Shown one piece after another: positions 1-8,162 of a DNA stretch of 22,083 bases. The notes beneath the pieces are model-generated. The model saw only the letters and a list, made by a program, of their open reading frames with translations, was not told the DNA's origin and made no database searches. Positions within the stretch are counted from its first letter, which is position 1. Each line of letters begins with the position of its first letter. Location: the IMG/VR virus record IMGVR_UViG_3300009593_000140, positions 1-22,083 of that record, one strand, 5' to 3'. The stretch is from a virus. The position numbers were made by a program, and so were the translations under genes.

Positions 1-1455
1 AGTAGAAGTTTCTACAACTGATATTTTGGGAATAGCCTCATAACCAGATCCAGTACCAGTTGTCTGTACTGTTCTAATATGTCCTGCATCTAATTTAGAA
101 AACCCAAGAGTATCAATAAGTCTATCTGACACATTAGAATCAGTATTACCACTCATTTCAAATGCAAGATCGTTTAAAACAACTGAAGTAAAATTTCCTA
201 TTATATCTTCATTCTGAGAAAAAGTAAATGTATCAACAACATCTTTAATTTTTCCTGCAAAACCCTCTCCCAATGTAGCAAAATTATTTACTGTTAATGC
301 CTTATCTTCAACATATCCATCTCCTCCATCATATATTGTAAAATCTGTTAAAGATCCAGAACCAACAGTTGTTACTTTTCCTTTTGCTTCTACACCACCT
401 CCACCAGAAAATGTAAGTTTATCATCTATTCTATAGTTTGATCCAGCACCACTAATTCTTATTGATTGTAACAATCCTTGTGTCACTCCAGATCCAGATA
501 CTCCTTCAACTTCATTTGAAGTAACTGTTTCCCCCACAACAAATGTTCCTGTAATATTTGTTAAAAATAATTCTGTTACATTAAAAACACCAGCCGCAAA
601 TTTTTCAATACGATTAACAATACCAGTTGCACCAGACTGTTTTCCAGTAACAATATGACTTTCAAATGCAGACATTGGATCGTCTGTTATAATTCTGATA
701 GATTTATCTTGTTGCCAATCACCTGAAGAAGGTTTTAATAAATCTAATTTTGGGGTATAATACGTAAGATTTTGAATATCATATAATGATTTAAATAAAA
801 ATTCATATGAAGTGCTTGTTCCTTTTGATCTATAAACATCTGCTATATGTTTTATTAAAAGTCCCTTATCACTACTTAAAGATATTGGAAGATTTACTAA
901 AAATTCTTTAGTGAAATTATCCAACATAGATGTTGAAACACTATCAATATCTCTTGATTTAAGTAATGTTCTTGAAGCATAAACAGGATTTTTATAAAAA
1001 CTTACTACTGTACCTTTTGTGCGATTATTAGTTCCTTGTATAAGTTCGCCAGGTTCGAAATCTGTTTTTGTTTCACCAGTTACATAAATTTTATATGATG
1101 TTGTATTCGAATTTCTATCAACTATTCCAATTGCACCTGAAGTTAGTCCAGTTATAACTTCATCTTTCTCATATGCACTACTATCTGTTCTAGGTCCCTC
1201 TAAATTAAGATTAGAACCGTCCTCTAAAACAAAAGCACCTTGCTCACTTTCTAAAGTAACAAAGAATTCATCTTGAACAATTTCTTTTATCGTAAGTTCG
1301 TGGGCTTCCATCCACTTATAATAAAATTTTAAAAATTCAGAAAAGTTTCCACCCTCATCTCTAACAAATTGAGGTAATTGACTATCAACTAAATTAGATA
1401 TTTTACCTAATAGTTTTATATTTTCTTCATCTTTTAAAAAATCGTATTCTGACAT
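1..1455 (-). CDS. Large T4-like virion structural protein, N-terminal part (truncated by window edge)
   Basis: This is an open frame of 485 codons with no stop before the left edge, so the C-terminus is missing. The ATG at 1455 follows the gp6 stop after one base, so it is the last seen gene of the baseplate operon. Residues about 27-50 carry a pattern (LPQFVRDEGG, then FLKFYYKWME) that I recall from the N-termini of large virion structural proteins in marine T4-like phages. Further on there are Gly-rich beta repeats with GxxGxV, DGGDGY and GSGYEAIP motifs, typical of elongated beta-structured tail or baseplate proteins. There is no transmembrane segment or enzyme motif. The Shine-Dalgarno sequence is weak, so translation is probably coupled to gp6. 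A baseplate-periphery or fibre-attachment role is inferred from its place after gp6; the exact T4 counterpart is not clear. Confidence 0.75.
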   Translation of the reverse strand, partial: MSEYDFLKDEENIKLLGKISNLVDSQLPQFVRDEGGNFSEFLKFYYKWMEAHELTIKEIVQDEFFVTLESEQGAFVLEDGSNLNLEGPRTDSSAYEKDEVITGLTSGAIGIVDRNSNTTSYKIYVTGETKTDFEPGELIQGTNNRTKGTVVSFYKNPVYASRTLLKSRDIDSVSTSMLDNFTKEFLVNLPISLSSDKGLLIKHIADVYRSKGTSTSYEFLFKSLYDIQNLTYYTPKLDLLKPSSGDWQQDKSIRIITDDPMSAFESHIVTGKQSGATGIVNRIEKFAAGVFNVTELFLTNITGTFVVGETVTSNEVEGVSGSGVTQGLLQSIRISGAGSNYRIDDKLTFSGGGGVEAKGKVTTVGSGSLTDFTIYDGGDGYVEDKALTVNNFATLGEGFAGKIKDVVDTFTFSQNEDIIGNFTSVVLNDLAFEMSGNTDSNVSDRLIDTLGFSKLDAGHIRTVQTTGTGSGYEAIPKISVVETST

Positions 1456-1456
1456 T

Positions 1457-3346
1457 TTAATAATTTACCGTTGTTGTTTGAATTGTCTTCGTGGTTCCAC
1501 TAGAAGTATCCGAGGTTTCAGCAGTTACAACCTGAGTCTGTTTAGTTACAATAGAAATATCATTCATTTTTAAATTAATATCTACTTCTTCAATTGTTAT
1601 TAACTGTTCCCTTAAAGATAAAACATCCCCTAAAACAGGAAGAATTGTTATACTAAGTTCCGCTCCTTCGTATGAAGCAGGATCAAAAGAGTTTAATATT
1701 ACTTTTCCAGTTATGTAATCTACACTACCTATATTTTCTCTGACTGTAATTTCTGTTCCTTCAGTATCCACTCTGTATACTTTTAATGTTCCATCAACAT
1801 CTTTTAATTTACATTCATCTCTTAAAATATTTTGTTCATCATTTATAGAAAATTCAGTAGAAACTAAAGATACATAACCAGACTGTGGATGTTCAATAGC
1901 ATTATTAAACTTTAAAGTATAAGACAATTTTTGATTCAATGTAGGTGTAATTGTTTTTTTCAATCTAATAGCACTATCGTTTCCTAGAATAGAAGAATCA
2001 GTATCATCTATTTGTGTTTGTAGTTTAGACAGTCTAAATGTTTGTTCAAATTTATAAAGATCGGAACTAACATAATTGTTTATTGATGCTATAACTGACT
2101 TTCTCAATGCTTGAGAAGGCCTTGTAGTCAATCTTGAATCAAAATTAACAGTAGTTGTTAATAATATGTAAATATAGTCAATATTAACAAATGTTGGTGT
2201 AATTGATGCTACATTATATTTTTTAAGTACATTATCTCTAATATTTGTTTTTACGGAATCTGTTAAATAGAGTCCAGATTTAGGTTTGATACCTATAAAT
2301 ACTTTTCCATATTCAGGAGGATCTGCTTCTTCGCCACCATAAACGACTATAGATTCTGCTAATGGATAGTCTCTCATTATAATTCGTTTATAATCGTCTT
2401 TAGTTACTGCCCTATTTTGAGTATTGTAATGTCTTGGTGCGTTAAATCTAATAGAATCTAAAGCCTCCTCATCAGAACCACCTTCTGCTTTAACATTAGT
2501 GGCTACTGTAACAGTTGCATAACCACCAGCAGTTGAAGAAACAGTAAAATTATTTGCACCATTCCCTAATACTCCTCCACAAACATTATAATCAATAATA
2601 ACAATATTTCCGTTTTTTAATTTTCTACCTAAAACCCCATCACCAAATTTTATATCAGTCAAAAAATCTGTATTTTCTTCGACAAAATATATGTTTGAAG
2701 AAGAAGAAGTTTCAAGTAAATCTGTTGCTTGTGTATAAGGAACTAAATCTGTAGTAAAAGAATTTTCTTTAATCGAAACCGTAACAGTTGAATGATCAAC
2801 TCCTCGATTAGGAATTGTAAATCTTTGCGAACTATCTTTTGTATTGGCTGTATATCTAAAAGATAGTGGCTCCCCTTCAACTAATGATACGTTTTGAAGA
2901 GTGATAGTAGAATTATCATTATTTGCAGTTTGTGAATATGCTTGATCTGTAACAAAAACATAATTAACACCATTAATTGATGTATTAAATTTTGTGTTTT
3001 TTGCTATCGTTATATTCGATGGAGAATCATCAGGAGTTACTGATATATTGACATTCGCTTTAGCACCTGTTCTTGATCTTGGCGTATAACCCAACATTTT
3101 TGATAAAGATACCATAGCACTTCTAGTAGTAGCAGAATCTATAAACATTTCATTTGCAACCATGTTCAAATAAAAAGAATTATAATGTGTATTATATGCT
3201 AAAATATCTAAAAGATGAGCAATAGTTGAACCTTCGAAATTATAATCCCTAAAGATATCTTGTTCTCTAAGAAAAGATTTAAAATTATTTTTTATTTGAT
3301 CGAAATCTAATTCCGAAACTCTTAATTTAGATGCTTCTGTAGCCAT
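1457..3346 (-). CDS. 6: Baseplate wedge subunit gp6 (gpJ-like)
   Basis: This 629-aa protein is close to the T4 gp6 length (about 660 aa). In T4, gp6 dimers form the continuous ring of the baseplate wedges that holds the hub and rearranges on contraction. The N-terminal 90 residues carry the family hallmark around NTHYNSFYLNMVANEMF and LGYTPRS, seen in gp6/baseplate J proteins. The middle has the J-like segment FGDGVLGRKLKNGN followed by APRHYNTQNRAVTKDDYKR. The C-terminal part is beta-rich and ends in a Thr/Ser-rich tail. The start follows an AGAGGG Shine-Dalgarno sequence at about 3354-3359 inside the gp25 end, four bases beyond the gp25 stop. Adjacency to gp25 matches T4-like wedge gene sets. 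Confident. Confidence 0.95.
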   Translation of the reverse strand: MATEASKLRVSELDFDQIKNNFKSFLREQDIFRDYNFEGSTIAHLLDILAYNTHYNSFYLNMVANEMFIDSATTRSAMVSLSKMLGYTPRSRTGAKANVNISVTPDDSPSNITIAKNTKFNTSINGVNYVFVTDQAYSQTANNDNSTITLQNVSLVEGEPLSFRYTANTKDSSQRFTIPNRGVDHSTVTVSIKENSFTTDLVPYTQATDLLETSSSSNIYFVEENTDFLTDIKFGDGVLGRKLKNGNIVIIDYNVCGGVLGNGANNFTVSSTAGGYATVTVATNVKAEGGSDEEALDSIRFNAPRHYNTQNRAVTKDDYKRIIMRDYPLAESIVVYGGEEADPPEYGKVFIGIKPKSGLYLTDSVKTNIRDNVLKKYNVASITPTFVNIDYIYILLTTTVNFDSRLTTRPSQALRKSVIASINNYVSSDLYKFEQTFRLSKLQTQIDDTDSSILGNDSAIRLKKTITPTLNQKLSYTLKFNNAIEHPQSGYVSLVSTEFSINDEQNILRDECKLKDVDGTLKVYRVDTEGTEITVRENIGSVDYITGKVILNSFDPASYEGAELSITILPVLGDVLSLREQLITIEEVDINLKMNDISIVTKQTQVVTAETSDTSSGTTKTIQTTTVNY

Positions 3347-3350
3347 TTAA

Positions 3351-3851
3351 TTACCCTCTTGTCCGTTGTAAAAATGTTGTAAAAGTTACTGGTTCAGTTT
3401 CATTAACAACTGAAAAAGTTATTACAACTTTATATTCAAAACCATCCCTTATACTTTCAATACCAACATCCATAACTCTTGCTCTTTTTTCCCAATTTTC
3501 TATTACTGTTCTTATTTCATCTTCAAGCAATTGCATAGTGATCAAATCATTTGGTTCAAATAATAAATTTTGTATGTTTGATCCTAAGGTTGGTTGAAAC
3601 GGCCTTTCGTATCTTCCTGTTTGTATTAAATTCTTTATAGATTCTCTTACTGCATTAGAACCAGTTTTTAGTCCAACATCTCCTGTATTAGGATTGTTAA
3701 TAAACTTTAAACTTAAATCTTTGGGTTGATGCATTTCTGAGAGGATGTTATTAATCTTTGCCTGTTCATCAGATATATTAACCTCTTCAAAAACTACATC
3801 TTCTTCCCAATTTCCGAAATTTTTACTGTTTATGTCTGTGTTATAACCCAT
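3351..3851 (-). CDS. 25: Baseplate wedge subunit gp25
   Basis: This 166-aa protein belongs to the gpW/gp25 family; T4 gp25 is 132 aa. gp25 sits at the inner wedge with gp6 and gp53 and is tied to the start of sheath assembly. The core begins near residue 45 (LSLKFINNPNTGDVG) and holds the conserved segment YERPFQPTLGSNIQNLLFEP at about 80-100, followed by a helix with ENWEKRARV and a C-terminal beta hairpin. The N-terminal 40 residues are an acidic extension absent from T4 gp25. The ATG at 3851 has no Shine-Dalgarno sequence; instead a CTAAATA element lies five bases upstream. An internal start at Met40 also lacks a good ribosome binding site, so the long form is kept. Confidence 0.93.
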   Translation of the reverse strand: MGYNTDINSKNFGNWEEDVVFEEVNISDEQAKINNILSEMHQPKDLSLKFINNPNTGDVGLKTGSNAVRESIKNLIQTGRYERPFQPTLGSNIQNLLFEPNDLITMQLLEDEIRTVIENWEKRARVMDVGIESIRDGFEYKVVITFSVVNETEPVTFTTFLQRTRG

Positions 3852-3856
3852 ATGTT

Positions 3857-3863
3857 TATTTAG
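3857..3863 (-). promoter_or_regulatory. Late-promoter-like CTAAATA upstream of gp25
   Basis: The minus strand reads CTAAATA, five bases, then the gp25 ATG, within the 22-base gap after the 80-aa gene. It differs from the last seven bases of the T4 late promoter TATAAATA only at the first base. The spacing would place the transcription start at or next to the start codon. The motif is short and AT-rich, so support comes from its position and from the similar arrangement at 18392. Confidence 0.5.
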
Positions 3864-3873
3864 TCAGAAATAC

Positions 3874-4116
3874 CTATGTTAATTTTCCTATACCCTTTAT
3901 AAGTGTTCCGCTTCCTGTAACTGGTCCTCCCGAAACCGAAGCACCTGAAACTGTAGTAGTACACATTGTAAGTTCTACTAATGCTTGAGAAGTATAGTTG
4001 TGTACGGCCGTTGCAATTGCAGTTGCAACATATCCTTCGGAATTATTAGCAGAACCTTCTTTAAACGCTTTTTTAAGTTCCGCTTCTAATCCTGATTTAG
4101 CACTACTTAATGGCAT
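3874..4116 (-). CDS. Small conserved-looking baseplate-operon protein, function unknown
   Basis: This is an 80-aa protein. The N-terminal half is probably helical (residues 1-50: Ser/Ala-rich, with EAELKKAFKEG and an Ala/Thr-rich stretch). The C-terminal half is rich in Thr, Val and Gly (TTTVSGASVSGGPVTGSGT) and ends in GIGKLT. It has a single Cys, so it does not look like a metal-binding PAAR spike tip. The ATG at 4116 has a clear AGGAG ribosome binding site that overlaps the TAG stop of the 1344-aa gene. It lies between the Ig-repeat protein and gp25, so a baseplate or tail accessory role is likely but unproven. I recall similar small Gly/Thr-tailed proteins in marine T4-like phages, without a known function. 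Confidence 0.8.
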   Translation of the reverse strand: MPLSSAKSGLEAELKKAFKEGSANNSEGYVATAIATAVHNYTSQALVELTMCTTTVSGASVSGGPVTGSGTLIKGIGKLT

Positions 4117-4127
4117 AATATTTTCTC

Positions 4128-7100
4128 CTATGAAGTTGTTGTAAATGAATTAAAATATACAGTTGATGCTAATGTTACTCCTGTTTCATTCGTTCCACCT
4201 ACACCTGAAACAACTCTTATATAATATTGTGTAGATGCCGCTAATCCAGTAGTAGTTGTTGGAGTTAAAACAATTTTATTTCCAAATTCTCCTGATCTCT
4301 CAACTCTCATATCCGTAAAATGTCCAGAACCAAATCCAGATGCAGTAGACAATTCTATTTCATTACCTGAACCTATTGCGAATGTTGATAATAAGATCGC
4401 CTCATTAAAATGAATTACAATGGGATAATTTCTAGAAATTATTGAAGACTGATTAGGCATAGATCCAGACCCTCCTACTCCTAATTCAATAATCTGTCCA
4501 TCATAAGTCATTACTTCACATTGTATTGCTTTAAAATCATGATTCGATGCAGTATTAGCATAATATGTTGTATAAGTAGCAGTTGATGCAAGAGTTGTCC
4601 CACCCTTACTTTTTGCAGTATCAGTTACAGTTGCATAAATTTTTGAATTTTGTGTTAAATTTAAACTTGTATTTGCTAATATTGCAGGTCTTAACTCAAA
4701 AGAAGTATCATTATTCGAACCAGTAATTGAATCAAATGGAATTGCATTTTTAAAACTACTATCATATGAAAATATAATATTATAATCATGATTAGCAGGT
4801 ACAAGAGAACTTGCAGGATAATTTAAACTATCGACATTCATTGTTTGTGTAAATCCAACTTTAAAATTTGCAGTACAATTAATAGAATTTTGATTTGCAC
4901 TTAAAATTGATACTACATCTCCATCTGTATTTGCAAATTTTACATCAGAAACTACAGCCGTAGAGGCCATTTTAAATCCTGGTCCAGTTTGCTTGGTACT
5001 TTCATGCCCAACAAAATGTCCATTAGACTCTCTTCCTATAATTCTATCTGAAGAAGACCCTATAGTTGTACTGCCTGTTATAAAATCAGCATCAACTTTA
5101 AGATTTCTATAAGTAACAGTTTTTGGTGAAGAAGAAAGATCCACTGATATAACTTCTCCTTCTGGATCAGGTGTAATAGCAACATTATCGATTACAAAAC
5201 TATGAGTTGCATTAATTCTACAGGTTTCACCAGGAATTAATTTTGTAATAGTCCCATCTAATCCAGGAATTTCTGTATATCTCATGCTTGTTATTGCACT
5301 TACATAATTTGTAGCCGCAGGATTTGTACTACCATTGGGAGTCCATGCATCTGGAAGATAATCAAAAACTTTACCTTTACCTTTAGAAGTTAATCCTATA
5401 AATTCATCTCCCAATGTTACAGTTGCATCACTATTAGCAGGAAAAACACCATCGCCTAAGTCTCCAACATCTATAGGAGTGTTAGCAGGGTTTGTATTTG
5501 ATTTAATGCTTATTGTTCTAAGACCATTAATAATTTCTCCAGCAACAAAAGTATTAGTAGAATCTATTGTACTCGTTGAATTCAAAGTTAGAATTATAGA
5601 AGAAGTAACATTATCTTCCGCCATCTGATTATTTTTTGGAGAACCGTCTGAAACACCTTTTGAAACCTTTAATGTATAATTTGCACCTCCTGCTAAATTT
5701 GCTACAGGAGTAAAAGTAAATGTATCATTCTCTTCTTCGGTCTTTGAAACTACTGGTGAAGTAGAAGTCATTTGAACAACTGTATTAAAACTATCACAAG
5801 ACAATTGAACCGTTCCCACAGGAGTTGTATTGCTAGTAGCAGTGGTCACAGAAGCAATATTCATTTCTTCAGTAAATTGTATAATTATAGATTCAGTATC
5901 CAGATCAATATCAACGTCCTGATACGTACTAGGGGAACTTATTTCAGAAGCAGTTTTACTTTCTAAAACTTTTCCAGCAAATCCAGCAGTTCCCGCAGTT
6001 GATGAAATTGATATCTTTTTAATTTCGGGAGGATCTTCATCTCTTGAATAAATGGTTGATTGCCCTGTTTTAGGATCAATAATCTTTAATCCAACATCAA
6101 TCCCCTCTGTAGATTCATACTGATAAACAAGATTTGTTTTTCCTAAATCCTGAACATCATCTGTAACTCTAATTTTATAACTATGATTTCTTTTTATAGT
6201 TGAAGGAAGAAGTGCAAAAGACGAATTACCTTTACTTGGAGTTATTGAAACACATTGTTCAATATTTTCAAATCCATCATCAGACATTTGTACTGTACTT
6301 GAAGCAGAATCTTGTTCTCCAGCAAATACCGCCGATGATCCATCAGCGGAAATAATATGAGAACTATTAGAAACAGAAATCGTACTCGTATTCATTGACT
6401 GACTAAAATTTATAATAATAGCATTAAAAGCATCTGCAAAAGAACCAGTTGCCTTTGTTTGTATTTTTACAGGACCAGGAGCAGGACTTTGTACACCTAT
6501 AAATGATGATGCCGTTAATTCATAATGTAAAGTATTTGCCGTAGGTGCGGCTAATACTTTTGTCTCTAAATTATAAACACTATTTGTTGAACCCAATATC
6601 TTAATTTCATCCCCTTTAGATAAATTATGTGGATGATTTGTTTCTATAATAGCAGTTTTTCCTCGTCTTAAAATATTTGAAACTGTTAATTTTCTTGGAA
6701 ATGATTCCCCATCTTCAGGAAAGGTTCCTTCTACTTTTGGTGCAGAAGAATTAAAGGGATGTATATTATGTGTAGGATATGTGTTCGCCTTTATATGAAT
6801 TCTAAGAGGTAAATCACCTCCCTCTAAATCAATTATAGTGTTATTTGCAAATGAATCAGATGTAATTGCTCCAGCAGAAGTAGTTGCAACATATTTAAAT
6901 ACATTATCATCTTCATTAAATTTTACTAATTTTCCTTGAAGTGAAGGAGTAGTTACAGTATCACTTTGTTTAATTAAATTAAATGTGTTATTGGTCATCT
7001 CTGAAGGAGTATTGAAAACCATTTGTGGCACAGATACTATTTTTTTTCGTGATACGTATGTTGTACCACCCGTACCGTCTGATTCCTGTCCTCTCACATA

Positions 7101-8162
7101 TGTACATTTAACTTGATCCCCCTTCATTAAATTTCTATAATAATTTAAACGACCTGCACCACTTGTTGTTCCATCTACAGGAATAGAAAAAGTATCAGAG
7201 GTAAGTTCAGTTGCAACATATGATCCTACGGCAATTGCATTTCCACTAACCATATCGTAAACTTGTACTATATCATTATCTGCTAAACCATGACCAACAT
7301 TTGTAATAACTACAGGATTTGTAGCAGTATAAGCACAATTCATTTGATATGCATCTTCATTTAACTGATATGTAATTGTCGAACTGTCTATTTTTTTAAT
7401 TTTATAACTACCAACTTGTGTCCCAGAAACATGAACTAAATTTTCATCAACGACCAATGGTCCTTGATTTTCATCCGCTACTTTCAGCATACCTTCTGTT
7501 TGTATAGTAAACCCACTATAATATTCTCCTGTTGTCACAAATGATCTAGAGTTATCAGTAACAAAACCTTTTTCAATATCATATGAAATAGCATGACCTG
7601 TTACATCGAATACATTCTCATCATCCATTCTAAAAAAATAAGTAGTATTAGAAGAAAGATTTGCTACTGGAGTCATTGTAAAAGAAATATTATCTTCCGT
7701 TGTAGGAAGAGTAGTCATTTCTACAAATTCATCATTTGCCGCTTGAAGTGGATTCGCTCCTGTTTGATCATAAACTCCTGCAACACTCTGGGCACCACCA
7801 TCGACACTTAATTTCAATCCCTCTAATCCATTATCTACTGGATTTGCACCTGCTTCTGGAGTACGAACAACATGTGTCAATCCAAAGGTTCCCTTTTTAT
7901 TATATTTTTCATCTGGTACATTAACATCTTTAGTAAATGTTACTACTGTGGCAGGATTTACTTCATCTGTAAATGTTATAGTAACTTCACTCTCTGTATT
8001 TGCAAAAATAGATTCATTATTTAAATCGTCATTGGAATAATAACTTGTTCCTGAAAAACCATCAGACCCACTTGTTATCTCGGCCGTGGTAAATCCTCCA
8101 TAATGATATGTTTTTGACTCACCATCTTCTGTTGTATAAGTTCCTGTTCTGCTAATAGACAT
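4128..8162 (-). CDS. Giant Ig-like-repeat virion protein (SbsA/Big_5-type domains)
   Basis: This 1344-aa secreted-style beta protein has no signal peptide. Five divergent repeats share the pattern of a strand ending F-x-x-x-(M)-N, then T-P/R-P-x-x-x-L and a Y-x-(I/L/F)-x-V strand followed by a D/S-G-V turn. They start at about residues 59, 581, 758, 1099 and 1247 (for example INFSQSMNTSTI, IQFTEEMNIASV, VGFTQTMNVDSL). This is the layout of bacterial Ig-like SbsA domains. Two other modules at about 285-330 and 505-550 contain HGLADNDIVQV and HPHNLSKGDEIKI, like the FCCH-type modules of marine phage structural proteins. The ATG overlaps the previous stop by one base and has a GGGAG site. Its role is probably a baseplate decoration or adhesin binding the cell surface, which is inferred from fold and position. 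Confidence 0.85.
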   Translation of the reverse strand: MSISRTGTYTTEDGESKTYHYGGFTTAEITSGSDGFSGTSYYSNDDLNNESIFANTESEVTITFTDEVNPATVVTFTKDVNVPDEKYNKKGTFGLTHVVRTPEAGANPVDNGLEGLKLSVDGGAQSVAGVYDQTGANPLQAANDEFVEMTTLPTTEDNISFTMTPVANLSSNTTYFFRMDDENVFDVTGHAISYDIEKGFVTDNSRSFVTTGEYYSGFTIQTEGMLKVADENQGPLVVDENLVHVSGTQVGSYKIKKIDSSTITYQLNEDAYQMNCAYTATNPVVITNVGHGLADNDIVQVYDMVSGNAIAVGSYVATELTSDTFSIPVDGTTSGAGRLNYYRNLMKGDQVKCTYVRGQESDGTGGTTYVSRKKIVSVPQMVFNTPSEMTNNTFNLIKQSDTVTTPSLQGKLVKFNEDDNVFKYVATTSAGAITSDSFANNTIIDLEGGDLPLRIHIKANTYPTHNIHPFNSSAPKVEGTFPEDGESFPRKLTVSNILRRGKTAIIETNHPHNLSKGDEIKILGSTNSVYNLETKVLAAPTANTLHYELTASSFIGVQSPAPGPVKIQTKATGSFADAFNAIIINFSQSMNTSTISVSNSSHIISADGSSAVFAGEQDSASSTVQMSDDGFENIEQCVSITPSKGNSSFALLPSTIKRNHSYKIRVTDDVQDLGKTNLVYQYESTEGIDVGLKIIDPKTGQSTIYSRDEDPPEIKKISISSTAGTAGFAGKVLESKTASEISSPSTYQDVDIDLDTESIIIQFTEEMNIASVTTATSNTTPVGTVQLSCDSFNTVVQMTSTSPVVSKTEEENDTFTFTPVANLAGGANYTLKVSKGVSDGSPKNNQMAEDNVTSSIILTLNSTSTIDSTNTFVAGEIINGLRTISIKSNTNPANTPIDVGDLGDGVFPANSDATVTLGDEFIGLTSKGKGKVFDYLPDAWTPNGSTNPAATNYVSAITSMRYTEIPGLDGTITKLIPGETCRINATHSFVIDNVAITPDPEGEVISVDLSSSPKTVTYRNLKVDADFITGSTTIGSSSDRIIGRESNGHFVGHESTKQTGPGFKMASTAVVSDVKFANTDGDVVSILSANQNSINCTANFKVGFTQTMNVDSLNYPASSLVPANHDYNIIFSYDSSFKNAIPFDSITGSNNDTSFELRPAILANTSLNLTQNSKIYATVTDTAKSKGGTTLASTATYTTYYANTASNHDFKAIQCEVMTYDGQIIELGVGGSGSMPNQSSIISRNYPIVIHFNEAILLSTFAIGSGNEIELSTASGFGSGHFTDMRVERSGEFGNKIVLTPTTTTGLAASTQYYIRVVSGVGGTNETGVTLASTVYFNSFTTTS

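Noticed and set aside
5772-5966. Short plus-strand reading frames opposite the 1344-aa and other large genes (also 7593-7924, 13763-13987, 15574-15780, 16160-16369, 17548-17742)
   Set aside because: They lie wholly antisense to well-supported genes, have low-complexity or Ile/Ser/His-rich products and no ribosome binding sites.
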